Positions 26,705-36,584 of a stretch of 64,000 nt of DNA are shown here, one piece after another. The notes under the pieces are model-generated. The model worked only from the letters and a program-made list of their open reading frames with translations. It was not told the origin of the DNA and ran no database searches. The stretch spans positions 1 through 64,000 of the forward strand of contig JAJCZH010000002.1 in NCBI GenBank assembly GCA_029262515.1, read 5' to 3'. How positions within the stretch are numbered: position 1 is the first letter of the stretch; each line of letters starts with the position of its first letter. A program made the position numbers and the translations under genes. This DNA is from Deltaproteobacteria bacterium. Its GTDB lineage: Bacteria > Desulfobacterota > GWC2-55-46 > JADFVP01.

Positions 26705-28060
26705 TTATACAGCCCTCTCACTCAGAACCTCTTCGTAAAAACCCTCTAACTCTTCGGCATAGGTCGCAATAGATTTAGGAGGCTCTACCTTTGAAGCGAG
26801 CCTCTCAAGGGTTCCTTTCTCTTCAATCACTCTTCTTAGCTGAGCAGCAAGCCCTTCGGCATCACCCTTTTCAAAGAGCAGGCCATTAACGTCATGCAGC
26901 ACAACCTCCGACATTCCGCCTAAATTCGTAGCTATGACCGGAGTACCGGATGCGTGCGCCGAGTATATGACTAGCGGCGTATTTTCATACCAGATTGAAG
27001 GCACCACCAGAACATCAAGGTGTGTAAATATCTCGGCAATAAGATCGTTTGGAAAAGTCCCGCAAAACTTAATCCTGCTTTCGCCCTCGGCCATCTTCGT
27101 AACACGAGCAGTATAGTCGGGAAAATCACCGAGCTTTCCGTAGACACTAACCTCTATCGGAGCTTCTGTGCCGAGCTTCTTTACCGCGTCGATCAGAACA
27201 TGCAGCCCTTTATGCTCATAAACCGTTCCAATAAAACCAACGCGTAATTTTTCACTCGGTACTTTGGTAATATTGCCGCCAAAGGCCTTCAGATTAAGCC
27301 CGTAAGGTACGAACCGTACATTATCTCTCTTGAGGCCGTTACCGGTCAACATCTCTTCCATAAAACGGGTGGGCACAAGTACGCGGTCTATCTTATTTAC
27401 CCGATCCATAATAAAATCTTTACGTTTCGAAATCGCACGCAACATAGGCGAATACCGCTTATCCGGCCACCACGCCCTGCCGGCGCCCCATATAAAGAGA
27501 CGAAGAATCGAGTCCGGCAGGTTCGGTACCAACTTCCTTACCAACCCGGAATGCGCAACAAGATGACGAATACAGTTACAACCATAACAATCCGGCCCTG
27601 TACAGAGGTCGTTATTTGCCAGCCTCAACTGGCTCACCTGACAGATGCTCCAGAAATCGGTTGGCGTAAAGCACATAGGTACACCTTCCGCGATACAGGC
27701 CTCAATGGCAGTAGGCGTAAGCCTGAAGAGGTGAAAAAAATGGACGAGGTCCGGCTTCGCCTCTCTTAAATACTCTCTGAACTGCTTACCGACTACTTTA
27801 TCATTGTGTTCGAACTCTACTGTACTTGTTCCGGGCGGAAGCGCATCAAAGCTATGGTTGTAGCGCTGAACGGGAATACCCTCATACGTATATGACTCAA
27901 AGGGTTTTTCACGTGCTAGCTCGGGATCTGCCGGAAAACCTGTCCAGACCTCTACGTCGTGACCGCGCCGCTTAAGCTCTTTGGCGGTCTCGTATGTCAA
28001 CACCTCTGTTCCGGCATGGTACTCCGGAAAAAACTGGTGTGTCGTAAAAAGAATCTTCAC
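26705..28060 (-). CDS. GT4 family glycosyltransferase, copy B
   Basis: A 451-aa paralogue of copy A, starting MKILFTTHQFFPEYHAGTEVLTY. It shares PDLVHFFHL, FTPTDFW-ICQ, AWWPDKR-SPMLRA, VLVVPSIWYENTPLVIYSA and VIATNLGGMS. The Cys loop is DLCTGPDCYGCNCIRH, with two more Cys than copy A. The two genes probably arose by duplication and add similar or successive sugars. The gene starts 5 bp after the methyltransferase-GT2 fusion, so the two are probably translationally linked. Confidence 0.92.
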   Translation of the reverse strand: MKILFTTHQFFPEYHAGTEVLTYETAKELKRRGHDVEVWTGFPADPELAREKPFESYTYEGIPVQRYNHSFDALPPGTSTVEFEHNDKVVGKQFREYLREAKPDLVHFFHLFRLTPTAIEACIAEGVPMCFTPTDFWSICQVSQLRLANNDLCTGPDCYGCNCIRHLVAHSGLVRKLVPNLPDSILRLFIWGAGRAWWPDKRYSPMLRAISKRKDFIMDRVNKIDRVLVPTRFMEEMLTGNGLKRDNVRFVPYGLNLKAFGGNITKVPSEKLRVGFIGTVYEHKGLHVLIDAVKKLGTEAPIEVSVYGKLGDFPDYTARVTKMAEGESRIKFCGTFPNDLIAEIFTHLDVLVVPSIWYENTPLVIYSAHASGTPVIATNLGGMSEVVLHDVNGLLFEKGDAEGLAAQLRRVIEEKGTLERLASKVEPPKSIATYAEELEGFYEEVLSERAV

Positions 28061-28065
28061 AGCCT

Positions 28066-30246
28066 CTACACCCCCACAGAGAGTATCCGATCCAACCGTT
28101 CATCATGATTATAAAAAGAGTAACTACCGAGCCTATCGCCTGCTGAAGTTGCATAGACCTCATATAACGCTTCCCTGACCTCTTTCTCCTGACCCTTTAA
28201 AGAGGTTTCTTCAAGGTAACGTCTGAAATGATCTAATGAATAAAAAAAGTGATTGAGTAAAATACTCTTTTTCCCAAGTACACACCCATTAGTTTTAATG
28301 CCAAAGGCTTCAGCAATATCTACAAAGATTCTACCGAGCGGTTCACCTCTGCCTATCATTGGCCCAGATACAGTATCTACTTGATTATTCATATTGTTCT
28401 TCAGATCAAGTAACGGATTTAAAGAGTTAAAGTCAAGATCTGCAACGGCCTTAACAAGGACATTATAAAGAACAAAGGCTTCGGTGAGCAAAGAGACTAG
28501 GTCTTTTGCCCGTACCTTGTCGGGCCTGTACTCAAGAAGCTCTGGCAGACCCATCAAATCAACATAACTTCTCTTAAGAATATAGGCGGCATCTCTGTTA
28601 TGAGAGTGTGTAACCCCTGAATTGTGGCAGTAGAGAAGTTTCTTACCCTCTTTTAACGCCCTGTAACCGAACTCAAGGTCCTCGGCATACCGAAAGCTTC
28701 CGAACTTATGCGTATTAAAAAAGTCGGCCCTATAAACCGAACAAACATTGTCGAGCTGGCAGAGGCGTCTTTTTTCTGCATAAGAAAGAGATGTAATATT
28801 TGGCGAAAATAAAAATTTGGACTCATTGAAACCTAGAAATTCATAAAAGCCCCACATAGACCAGCACGCAAAGAGATCGGCATCGTCACGCGGAATCTGC
28901 CTGGTGGTTACGGCAACGATCTCAGGGTCGTACTTAAAGGAGTTGACCATATCGCAAAGAAGAAAAGTATCAGAAGGTATTGCATCCTGCGTAATAAAAA
29001 GATAATAATCAACATCCGGCGCAAGGCTTGCGCCGAGGTTTCTCGTTGCGCCGTGGTTGAACTCTTTTTGAGGTATCTCATGTACAAGAGCGCCGAACTT
29101 TTTGGCCAGCTCAACAGTTCCGTCCGTTGAGCCTGAGTCTACTACGACAATATCGAGGCTCTCTACTAACTCTTGACCACTAAGCATAGTCAGAGTCTGT
29201 TCAAACTCGGAACCTGCGTTGAGCGTAGGAATTATCACCGCAACAGAACCCTCTACCGATACTCTCTCAGGTACAGCAAAAATAACCTGGTCCTCTTCTA
29301 TCTGGTCTACTTCTATTCTATTATTTGAAATTTTTTGAGGTTTTTTTTTTGCAAAACCAACTACAAACCTGAGCGGTGCGGTTACCCTCCAGCTAAATGA
29401 GTTACGGAATGTATTTGTTATCTGCTCTATGTTAGTTTGCAGTTCAACTACCTGTCTGTTAAGAGCGCCAACCTGCCTGTTAAGAACATCTATCTGCCTG
29501 TCTTTATCGGCAATAAAGCGGTTTTTATCGGCAAGAATACGTGTGGTCTCTTTTTGCGCTATAAATCTATTACCAAGCAGAGTAAACAGACTCCGTATAC
29601 CCGCCTGCTCATTCTCAGTTCCGTTCAGCAACTCTTTAACCGTACTCGGCAGGTCTCTGCCCACACCTAATACTCCTAAACCGTAACTATGCTCAAATGC
29701 AAAGTGGGGGTAACAGGCCCTTAGCTCATCCCAGAGCTTCCAAACACCAAAGTCGCCCTCACGGACTGCTATATCATGAAAGAGCACAACACCACCGGAA
29801 CTCATCTTTGGCAACCACGACTCAAAATCATGCTTAACGGCTTCGTAGGTATGCAGGCCGTCTATATGAAGCAGGTCTACAGAGCCATCTTCAATACCAG
29901 ATAGGGCTTTATCAAAAGTGCTCTGTATAAGCGTAGAGAAGCTCGAATATAAGGGATCGTGGTAAGCACGTAAATCCGCCAGCACATCCGACCCGTAAAG
30001 CCCTGCCTGATGGTCGCCCACCCAAGTATCGACAGCAAAGCAGCGCGTCTGTAAACTCAGCTTCTTTACAGCCTGACAAAAAGCGGTATAAGAGTCTCCC
30101 CTGTGCGTGCCAAGCTCTACCAGTACCTTCGGCCTTAGAAGCTCTACGATAAGCATGGCAAATGGAATATGACCAACCCATGCTGACTCGACATTAAGAA
30201 GGTCTGGCTCCGCAAGGCATATAGAATGTTCAAGTGGGTTTAACAT
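28066..30246 (-). CDS. Methyltransferase-coiled-coil-GT2 fusion protein
   Basis: A 726-aa multidomain protein. Residues about 1-200 are a class I SAM methyltransferase of the Methyltransf_24 type ([43 protein letters not shown]). About 225-300 is a coiled coil with heptad repeats ([20 protein letters not shown]). Then [14 protein letters not shown], a motif common after coiled coils in cell-surface glycosyltransferases. About 340-560 is a GT2 domain ([45 protein letters not shown]). AAAGGA lies 9 nt before ATG 30246. With the adjacent ABC exporter this layout suggests a chain-terminating or length-setting enzyme (inference). Confidence 0.88.
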   Translation of the reverse strand: MLNPLEHSICLAEPDLLNVESAWVGHIPFAMLIVELLRPKVLVELGTHRGDSYTAFCQAVKKLSLQTRCFAVDTWVGDHQAGLYGSDVLADLRAYHDPLYSSFSTLIQSTFDKALSGIEDGSVDLLHIDGLHTYEAVKHDFESWLPKMSSGGVVLFHDIAVREGDFGVWKLWDELRACYPHFAFEHSYGLGVLGVGRDLPSTVKELLNGTENEQAGIRSLFTLLGNRFIAQKETTRILADKNRFIADKDRQIDVLNRQVGALNRQVVELQTNIEQITNTFRNSFSWRVTAPLRFVVGFAKKKPQKISNNRIEVDQIEEDQVIFAVPERVSVEGSVAVIIPTLNAGSEFEQTLTMLSGQELVESLDIVVVDSGSTDGTVELAKKFGALVHEIPQKEFNHGATRNLGASLAPDVDYYLFITQDAIPSDTFLLCDMVNSFKYDPEIVAVTTRQIPRDDADLFACWSMWGFYEFLGFNESKFLFSPNITSLSYAEKRRLCQLDNVCSVYRADFFNTHKFGSFRYAEDLEFGYRALKEGKKLLYCHNSGVTHSHNRDAAYILKRSYVDLMGLPELLEYRPDKVRAKDLVSLLTEAFVLYNVLVKAVADLDFNSLNPLLDLKNNMNNQVDTVSGPMIGRGEPLGRIFVDIAEAFGIKTNGCVLGKKSILLNHFFYSLDHFRRYLEETSLKGQEKEVREALYEVYATSAGDRLGSYSFYNHDERLDRILSVGV
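29450..29543. repeat. 21-bp tandem repeats encoding coiled-coil heptads
   Basis: Consecutive 21-bp units, for example at 29450-29470, 29471-29491 and 29492-29512, share the core CCTGYCTGT. A second set from about 29503 shares TTTATCGGCAA. On the coding (minus) strand each unit encodes one seven-residue heptad (LNRQVxx or FIADKxx). Gain or loss of units would change coiled-coil length in whole heptads without a frameshift. Confidence 0.75.
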
Positions 30247-30277
30247 TAATTATTTTCCTTTTAAAATAAAAAAATTG

Positions 30278-30850
30278 CTACAAACATGCTATTACTCTGC
30301 GCAAAGCATCAATATCATCTCCGCAAAGTAGGTGAACATTGGATATAATCTTCTCGACCGGCCATTCCCACCACTTAGCTTCTAACAGAAGCTCCCTAAT
30401 ATGTTCTTCAAAACGGTACTTAATAAGCTTACACGGATTACCAGCAGCTACGGCATATGGCGGTATATCTTTCGAGACAACAGAACCAGCACCAATCACT
30501 GCACCACTCCCAATAGAAACACCTGAGAGTATTTTAGCACCATAACCAATCCACACATCATTACCGATTTCTGTATTTCCCTTAGTATGGGGGTGCCCAT
30601 CTTCTCCGGCACCAAAAAGACCGAAGACTATTCTTATAGGATAAGTAGTGAACCAATCAACTCTATGCTCACCACCGCCAAAAATTACTACTTCTTCAGC
30701 AATAGAACAAAAAGAGCCAATATTAATTCTATCCTTATCAGTCCATGTTAGCAGTTTAGGATTTCCATATGTATACTGACCCACAACAACATTAGGACTA
30801 TCTGAGATAAGCATAGGAATTTTGGTTTCGATACTCACTTTGTTGTCCAT
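30278..30850 (-). CDS. CatB-related hexapeptide-repeat O-acetyltransferase
   Basis: A 190-aa left-handed beta-helix acyltransferase of the xenobiotic (XAT/CatB) class: [30 protein letters not shown] contains the catalytic His region. Hexapeptide turns follow ([31 protein letters not shown]) and then the signature [15 protein letters not shown]. In this setting it probably O-acetylates a sugar of the glycan using acetyl-CoA. GGAG lies 5 nt before ATG 30850, and the 5' end overlaps the ATPase gene by 16 bp. The gene is more A/T-rich than its neighbours, which may reflect recent acquisition. Confidence 0.88.
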   Translation of the reverse strand: MDNKVSIETKIPMLISDSPNVVVGQYTYGNPKLLTWTDKDRINIGSFCSIAEEVVIFGGGEHRVDWFTTYPIRIVFGLFGAGEDGHPHTKGNTEIGNDVWIGYGAKILSGVSIGSGAVIGAGSVVSKDIPPYAVAAGNPCKLIKYRFEEHIRELLLEAKWWEWPVEKIISNVHLLCGDDIDALRRVIACL

Positions 30851-32031
30851 TTGTGCTCCATCAACACAACACCTTGCGCTGTATATTGAGCAGTTACTGT
30901 AAATTCATTGACATACCCGGTAAAGTCGTAAGCTGCCATTGCACTTGAATGAAACATACCTGCCTTTAAATAGTACGCTCCGGCAAGGAGATTAAAGGAA
31001 AGATACTCTAAAAAGAGTTCGTGCTCGCCAACTGCTCTATCAACCTTATATTCATCGAGGCGTGTATTTAAAGCGCAGACTTCAAGGTCATCGTTCCTGT
31101 AAATAGCAACACCTATAATAATGTCATCCTCTATCTCTTCAGTAATTTTGTACTTGAGCCTCACCCTAACACGCTCGCCTGTTGAAAACTCTTTGGTAAC
31201 ATTACCGTTACTATTAAGCATATCGATAGAGATAATCTGAGGAAGCCCATCCACAATCGTTTTTTGCTTTTCTATCTTAGGCTCTGTTGTTCTGCTAATC
31301 TCAGCACGCATAAAATCAGTATATAGATCCGCTACCCTGACTGGACCTCCATACTCTACAACCTTGCCTTCATTGAGCCAACAGCCTTTGTTGCAAAACT
31401 TCTTTATAGAAGTTGGTTCCTGAGTAACAAAAAGAATTGTCACTCCACTATCCTGCATCTTCTTGATACGTTCCATGCACTTGACTTTAAAGGCGACATC
31501 GCCTACACCTAACGCCTCGTCGACCACCAGAATATCGGGGTCCACACTTATGGCCGCAGCAAAGGCGAGGCGCACGAACATACCGCTGCTGTAGGTCCGA
31601 ACCGGCTGATCTATAAAATCTCCTATGTCGGCAAACTCGGCAACGGAATCGAACCGCTCATCCATCTCAGCGCGGCTGAGACCCATTAGCGCTGCATTCA
31701 TATAAACATTATCTCGCCCCGAAAACTCCGGATGAAAACCGGCTCCGAGCTCAAGTAACGCGGCAACACGCCCGTTGACCGATACAGTGCCGGAGGTCGG
31801 CTGAAGCACTCCGCAGATGATCTGCAAAAGAGTAGACTTACCGCTTCCGTTACGCCCGACTATGCCTACCGACTCTCCTCGCATGATCTCGAAATCTACA
31901 TCCCGTAATGCCCAGAACTCCTGATGGTACTGTTTGCGCCCGGGGTGAAACACCTCTTTTATCACCTGACCAACAGAGCTGTACCGTCTGAATTTTTTGC
32001 TTACGTTGTTGACACTAATTATCGTTTCCAT
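30835..32031 (-). CDS. wzt: Polysaccharide ABC exporter ATPase, Wzt type with C-terminal glycan-binding domain
   Basis: A 398-aa protein. The nucleotide-binding domain has Walker [12 protein letters not shown], signature [12 protein letters not shown] and Walker [10 protein letters not shown]. An extra C-terminal domain (residues about 255-398) is the Wzt_C-like beta-sandwich that in E. coli O8/O9a recognises the modified non-reducing end of the chain. It pairs with the permease 3 bp upstream. The longest frame starts with TTG 32037, which is better placed relative to GGAGG; ATG 32031 is the conservative choice. Confidence 0.93.
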   Translation of the reverse strand: METIISVNNVSKKFRRYSSVGQVIKEVFHPGRKQYHQEFWALRDVDFEIMRGESVGIVGRNGSGKSTLLQIICGVLQPTSGTVSVNGRVAALLELGAGFHPEFSGRDNVYMNAALMGLSRAEMDERFDSVAEFADIGDFIDQPVRTYSSGMFVRLAFAAAISVDPDILVVDEALGVGDVAFKVKCMERIKKMQDSGVTILFVTQEPTSIKKFCNKGCWLNEGKVVEYGGPVRVADLYTDFMRAEISRTTEPKIEKQKTIVDGLPQIISIDMLNSNGNVTKEFSTGERVRVRLKYKITEEIEDDIIIGVAIYRNDDLEVCALNTRLDEYKVDRAVGEHELFLEYLSFNLLAGAYYLKAGMFHSSAMAAYDFTGYVNEFTVTAQYTAQGVVLMEHKWTTK

Positions 32032-32040
32032 TTCCAAAGA

Positions 32041-32859
32041 TTACATAACCTCCGCAAACCACGGCTTCATCCGCCTGAAAAGCACACCACCGAGACCAAA
32101 CATTACAAAAGAGGTAACGGCCATATAGATAAAATCCGCCAGGGGCAAGAACCTGCCGGCAAGCAACGCGAACCTATAACCCTCAATAAGGTGGTAAACT
32201 GGGTTGAGCTTCAGAATAAAAAGCGCACGCGGCGGTACCATGTCGGGAGAGTAGATAATGGGGGTGAGAAAAAAGAGGCCCATAATAATAAGGCCTAAGA
32301 TCTGGCCCACATCTTTAGAAAAAACATTGAGGCTAGAGAGAACCCAGCCGCAGCCGATGCAGAAGAGCGCCATAAAAAAGAGGTATATAAATATATAAAA
32401 GGTCTGCAACGGCAGAGTGCCGTTGAAGATAATAAGAATAAGCAACAGCAGAACCAGACTTATAAGGTGGCTTATTATGTTGCTGATGACAACTACTATC
32501 GGCAGTATCTCTGACGGAAAACCTACTGCCTTCTTTACGAGATTCGCATTCGAGACCAACACGCCGGAAGCTGTAGTAAGCGTCTGGGTAAAGAACTCCC
32601 AGGGCACAAGGCCGCAGAGCAGAAATAGAAAGAAACTGTCGGTCTTGTAAACCTCACCCGGGGTAGCTTTAAAGAAAAGGCCGAAGACGATACCGTAGAT
32701 CGCAACAAGAAAGAGCGGGTTAAAAACCGCCCAGAGCAACCCAAAGACGCTACCGACATACTTTGCCTTTAGATCCCTCGCTGCCATCGTACGGAGCATA
32801 TAACGGCTGCGATAAAGGCGGCCAATAAAATCGAAGAATATTATAAAGTTCTTTAACAT
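32041..32859 (-). CDS. wzm: Polysaccharide ABC exporter permease (ABC-2, Wzm type)
   Basis: A 272-aa inner-membrane protein with six predicted helices: RDLKAKYVGSVFGLLWAVFNPL near the N-terminus, then FLLCGLVPWEFF, IGLIIMGLFFLTPIIYSPDMVP and LNPVYHLIEGYR. These blocks are diagnostic of Wzm/KpsM-like ABC-2 permeases that export undecaprenyl-linked O-antigen, capsule or lipoglycan. It lies 66 bp after rmlB and 3 bp before the ATPase start region. Confidence 0.94.
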   Translation of the reverse strand: MLKNFIIFFDFIGRLYRSRYMLRTMAARDLKAKYVGSVFGLLWAVFNPLFLVAIYGIVFGLFFKATPGEVYKTDSFFLFLLCGLVPWEFFTQTLTTASGVLVSNANLVKKAVGFPSEILPIVVVISNIISHLISLVLLLLILIIFNGTLPLQTFYIFIYLFFMALFCIGCGWVLSSLNVFSKDVGQILGLIIMGLFFLTPIIYSPDMVPPRALFILKLNPVYHLIEGYRFALLAGRFLPLADFIYMAVTSFVMFGLGGVLFRRMKPWFAEVM

Positions 32860-32925
32860 ACTCTCTCTTACCTATAGCGGCTACTGAGCTTTACTACAGA
32901 TACCATAGAAATAACCATGCACTCT

Positions 32926-34014
32926 TTACCCTCTGTTGCCGTACTGCTCATCGTAGTACTTAAGGTACTCGCCAGAAAGAATAGCCTCCCACCAGGAGCG
33001 ATTGGTAACGTACCACTCTATGGTCTGTTTCATTCCCTCTTCAAAGGTCACCTCCGGCTTCCAGCCGAGTTCAGTCTCTATCTTCTGACAATCGATCGCA
33101 TAACGGCGGTCGTGCCCCGGTCGATCGGTCACATACTTTATCAGTGCCTTGCGGGGCTCCTCATACGGGTACCTCAAAGCGAGGCCCTCGTCGAGCTCTA
33201 CGAGAAAATCGACCTCGGAACAGACGAGATTTACTATCTCGATATTCTGCATCTCGCACCGGCCACCGATATTATAGGTCTCACCCAAACGGCCTCTATC
33301 AAGCACTGCCTCTATCGCCTTGCAGTGGTCTGTCACATAGAGCCAGTCGCGTACGTTCTTACCGTCTCCGTATACCGGAAGGGGTTTACCTTCAAGGGCG
33401 TTCAAGACCATAAGCGGAATCAGCTTTTCAGGAAACTGGTACGGCCCGTAGTTGTTCGAGCAGTTAGTGGTCAAGACCGGCAGGCCGTAGGTGTGGAAGT
33501 AGGCCCGTACAAGATGGTCGCTCGAAGCCTTCGAGGCCGAGTACGGAGAATTCGGACTGTACGGTGTCTCTTCCGTAAAATAACCGGTCTCTCCCAAAGA
33601 GCCGTAAACCTCATCGGTTGAAACGTGAACAAAGCGTGCACTTTCGAGAGCTTCAGGAGAGTTCCACGCCTTTCTGGCCGCTTCGAGAAGTACAAAAGTA
33701 CCCATTATATTGGTCTCGACAAAGGCCGCGGGACCGAGTATGGAACGGTCCACATGCGACTCTGCCGCGAAATTCACTACCGCATCTATCTTCTCTTTTT
33801 CAAATAATGATTCAACAAGGGAGGCGTCTGTAATATCGCCCTTTACAAACTTTAACCTAGCGGCATTGAGACCGGATAAGTTGTCGAGGTTACCGGCATA
33901 AGTAAGAGAATCTAAAACTATAATCTTTACCTCTTCGGTGCTCTCCATCATATGGCGCACAAAGTTGGCACCGATAAAACCGGCTCCACCGGTTACTAAA
34001 ACATTAGACCTCAT
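32926..34014 (-). CDS. rmlB: dTDP-glucose 4,6-dehydratase
   Basis: A 362-aa extended SDR enzyme, the second step of dTDP-L-rhamnose synthesis. Evidence: NVLVTGGAGFIGANFVRHMM, FAAESHVDRSI, HVSTDEVYGSLGE, the catalytic YSASKASSDHLV, and TTNCSNNYGPYQFPEKLIPL. All are diagnostic of RmlB. The start overlaps the end of rmlD by 11 bp. Although rmlB usually precedes rmlD, here the order along the transcript is A-C-D-B. Confidence 0.97.
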   Translation of the reverse strand: MRSNVLVTGGAGFIGANFVRHMMESTEEVKIIVLDSLTYAGNLDNLSGLNAARLKFVKGDITDASLVESLFEKEKIDAVVNFAAESHVDRSILGPAAFVETNIMGTFVLLEAARKAWNSPEALESARFVHVSTDEVYGSLGETGYFTEETPYSPNSPYSASKASSDHLVRAYFHTYGLPVLTTNCSNNYGPYQFPEKLIPLMVLNALEGKPLPVYGDGKNVRDWLYVTDHCKAIEAVLDRGRLGETYNIGGRCEMQNIEIVNLVCSEVDFLVELDEGLALRYPYEEPRKALIKYVTDRPGHDRRYAIDCQKIETELGWKPEVTFEEGMKQTIEWYVTNRSWWEAILSGEYLKYYDEQYGNRG

Positions 34015-34933
34015 TGCTTACCTCCGTTTCCATTTTCGCAACATCTTTTAACATCTCTTTTAACGACTCCCTCCAGTGAGGAATCTTTATACCAAAAACC
34101 CTCTTAATCTTCGCGGTATCGAGTACCGAATAAGCGGGCCGTGCAGCCGGAGTCGGATACTCTTCGGTTTTAATCGGCTCAATTGAAGTACAGATTATAT
34201 TCGTGCCGATTTTCATTTCAGACGCCTCTTCTATGGCAGCAACAGCCAGATCATACCAGCTCGCCACACCGTGGTTGGCATACCCGTACGTTCCCCAGAT
34301 AGTACTGCCACCTTCTGGCGAAGCTTCTTGCTCAATCCTGTTCGTAATTACGACTATCGCCCCGGCCAGATCTTTAGTCCAGGTAGGAGAACCGACCTGA
34401 TCATAAACAACGCTTAAACTCTCGCGCTCTGCAGCGAGACGGAGCATCGTATGAATGAAGTTCTTGCCGTATGCGCCATAGAGCCATGAGGTACGGATAA
34501 TAATATGCTCCGGCAGAACCTCCCTCAAGACCTCTTCACCTTTTAATTTGCTTATGCCATAAACACCGAGCGGGGATGTGGCATCCTCTTCCGTGTACGG
34601 ATGCGGACTACTGCCGTCATAAACAAAATCGGTAGAGATATGAAGTACCGCAGCGCCTGCCTCTTTGGCCGCTAGAGCGAGGTTCCGGACGCCTCCCTCA
34701 TTGACGGCAAAGGCCTTTTCGCTCTCCGTCTCAGCAAGGTCTACCTTTGTATAAGCCGCACAGTTGATTATCAGGTCCGGGGCCTCGGCTGCAAAGACGG
34801 AAGAGACCGCCCCGGCATCGGTAATATCGAGCCTGGCTGAAGTAAAAGAGACGAGGTCATGACCGCACGAAGCGAGTGCGACCAACGTATCGGTACCAAG
34901 CTGTCCTCCGCAACCTGTAATTATAATCTTCAT
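34004..34933 (-). CDS. rmlD: dTDP-4-dehydrorhamnose reductase
   Basis: A 309-aa SDR enzyme, the last step to dTDP-L-rhamnose. It has the N-terminal GCGGQLGTDT, DLIINCAAYTKVDLAE, HISTDFVYDG, the catalytic YGISKLKGE, and IIRTSWLYG. The SD-like AAGGATG is about 12 nt upstream of ATG 34933. The 80-bp gap to rmlC contains nothing notable. Confidence 0.96.
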   Translation of the reverse strand: MKIIITGCGGQLGTDTLVALASCGHDLVSFTSARLDITDAGAVSSVFAAEAPDLIINCAAYTKVDLAETESEKAFAVNEGGVRNLALAAKEAGAAVLHISTDFVYDGSSPHPYTEEDATSPLGVYGISKLKGEEVLREVLPEHIIIRTSWLYGAYGKNFIHTMLRLAAERESLSVVYDQVGSPTWTKDLAGAIVVITNRIEQEASPEGGSTIWGTYGYANHGVASWYDLAVAAIEEASEMKIGTNIICTSIEPIKTEEYPTPAARPAYSVLDTAKIKRVFGIKIPHWRESLKEMLKDVAKMETEVSNEV

Positions 34934-35013
34934 AATCTAAAAAAACATCCTTTCGGCCTGTCTCAAACAAAGAACTTGCATACAACATGAATTTTATCGC
35001 AATAAAAACAGAA

Positions 35014-35493
35014 TCAATCGATGATATACGGTGAGTTTTCAAGCTCTTCATGCCGAATCTCATCTACCGGCTCTGCTTTGCCTTGCCCCATAAAGAGACG
35101 GTTGGGGCAATTAATAACCAGTCCGCCATCGTCACCTATATTCTTATAAGCATGCACAACGCCCTTGGGTACTATTACGGCTGTCGGCTTTGAAACTCCG
35201 GCCACCAGAACCATGCGGTTCTTATATGTCGGCGAAGCCTCTCTGCCGTCCCAGAGGTAAAGCTTAAAGTCCGAAGGGCCGGCAAAGCAGAAGTAGTCCG
35301 CCTGATCTACATGTTCGTGCGGCCCGCGCACCACTCCCGATTTTGTCATAGATATATAGGTCATCACCGGAAAGTACTCTTCGTCCAACTCGTCATGGCG
35401 AAAGACCTCCATAAGCCAGCCCCGGTCATCAGAAAACTTTGGCAGTTCCTTCACCACCACGTCATCTATCGGTCCGTCCGTAAACATGATCAA
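35014..35493 (-). CDS. rmlC: dTDP-4-dehydrorhamnose 3,5-epimerase family protein (short form)
   Basis: A 159-aa cupin with DDRGWLMEVFRHDEL, SGVVRGPHEHVDQADYF and IVPKGVVHAYKNIG. The RGPHEH block replaces the RGLHxQ of classical RmlC, and the protein is some 20 residues shorter than typical RmlC. This belongs to an RmlC-like subfamily common in environmental genomes. Co-location with rmlA, rmlD and rmlB makes epimerisation of dTDP-4-keto-6-deoxyglucose the likely job. A related isomerase activity (FdtA-like) is the alternative. The start overlaps the rmlA stop by 4 bp (ATGA). Confidence 0.82.
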   Translation of the reverse strand: MIMFTDGPIDDVVVKELPKFSDDRGWLMEVFRHDELDEEYFPVMTYISMTKSGVVRGPHEHVDQADYFCFAGPSDFKLYLWDGREASPTYKNRMVLVAGVSKPTAVIVPKGVVHAYKNIGDDGGLVINCPNRLFMGQGKAEPVDEIRHEELENSPYIID

Positions 35494-36584
35494 ACCTCCA
35501 CCACTGAGTCGTCACCTACCATCAACCTGAGCGCCTTATGTTTATTATGACACTTGCCCACCCTGGCATCGCGGCCAATAAGGCTGTCTTCCAAGCGGTC
35601 CACATGATCTATCTCGGCGCCGGCAAGGATAACAGAGTGCTCTATTATAGACTTCTTCACCTTGGAGCCGTCACCGATTGAAGTGTACGGCCCCACGAAA
35701 CTGTCTTTTATAACAGAGCCTTTACCGATAACAATAGGCCCTCTAAGCGTAGAGTTTTTTACTACCGCGCCCTCGGCAATAGAGACACGGCCAGTTACTT
35801 CCGACTCTTCATCGACACTGCCTTTAATATCACGCTTTAACCATTCGTCAAGAACCACGGTATTAGCCGCTAGCAGATCGTCTTTCTTTCCGGTATCGAG
35901 CCACCAGGTATCGAGCACCTGGCTTTGTACGGGGGCCCCCACCGTAACGAGACGCTGTATCGCATCCGTAATCTCAAGCTCGCCTCTGGGCGACGGCTCG
36001 ATCTCCTCTATCGCCTTATGTATACGAGTAGAGAAGATATAAACCCCTACGAGCGCAAGGTTGCTCTTCGGCTCTTTCGGTTTCTCTACGAGCCTCACTA
36101 TCGTGCCGTCTTCAGCTACCTCGGCAATGCCGAAGGAACTCGGGTTGTCGACCGGTTTTAAAAGTATTACGGCATCTGAGCCAGAGGTATTGAAGGTATC
36201 GACGAACTTGTCTATGCGGCAACCGATGAGGTTGTCTCCCAGGTACATTACAAACGGGGAGTCTCCGAGAAAGTCCCGGGCTACAACCACGGCGTGAGCC
36301 AGCCCCTTCGGCTCGGTCTGAGGAATATAGGTAATTTTCACCCCCCATTCGCTGCCGTCCCCCATAGTCTCTTTAATCTCTTCACCCGTTTCAGGAGAGA
36401 TTATCATTCCTACCTCGGTGATGCCGGCATTTGCAAGATTATCAACAACATAAGCGAGTATCGGGCGGTTAGCGATCGGTACGAGCTGTTTCGCCCCGGT
36501 ATGGGTAATCGGACGAAGGCGCGTACCCTTACCCCCGCTTAGAATCAACCCCTTCATCACAGGTCTTGTTTCGTTCTCAGACAT
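35490..36584 (-). CDS. rmlA: Glucose-1-phosphate thymidylyltransferase (long form)
   Basis: A 364-aa enzyme, the first step of dTDP-rhamnose synthesis. The N-terminal nucleotidyltransferase has LILSGGKGTRLRPITHTGAKQL and FVMYLGDNLI. The C-terminal part (residues about 250-345) is a left-handed beta-helix (GKGSVIKDSFVGPYTSIGDGSKV) as in the 'RmlA_long' group. ATG 36584 is supported by GGGGAG 7 nt upstream; the longer ATG 36599 overlaps that SD. It is the first biosynthetic gene after the regulator, 153 bp downstream. Confidence 0.95.
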   Translation of the reverse strand: MSENETRPVMKGLILSGGKGTRLRPITHTGAKQLVPIANRPILAYVVDNLANAGITEVGMIISPETGEEIKETMGDGSEWGVKITYIPQTEPKGLAHAVVVARDFLGDSPFVMYLGDNLIGCRIDKFVDTFNTSGSDAVILLKPVDNPSSFGIAEVAEDGTIVRLVEKPKEPKSNLALVGVYIFSTRIHKAIEEIEPSPRGELEITDAIQRLVTVGAPVQSQVLDTWWLDTGKKDDLLAANTVVLDEWLKRDIKGSVDEESEVTGRVSIAEGAVVKNSTLRGPIVIGKGSVIKDSFVGPYTSIGDGSKVKKSIIEHSVILAGAEIDHVDRLEDSLIGRDARVGKCHNKHKALRLMVGDDSVVEV

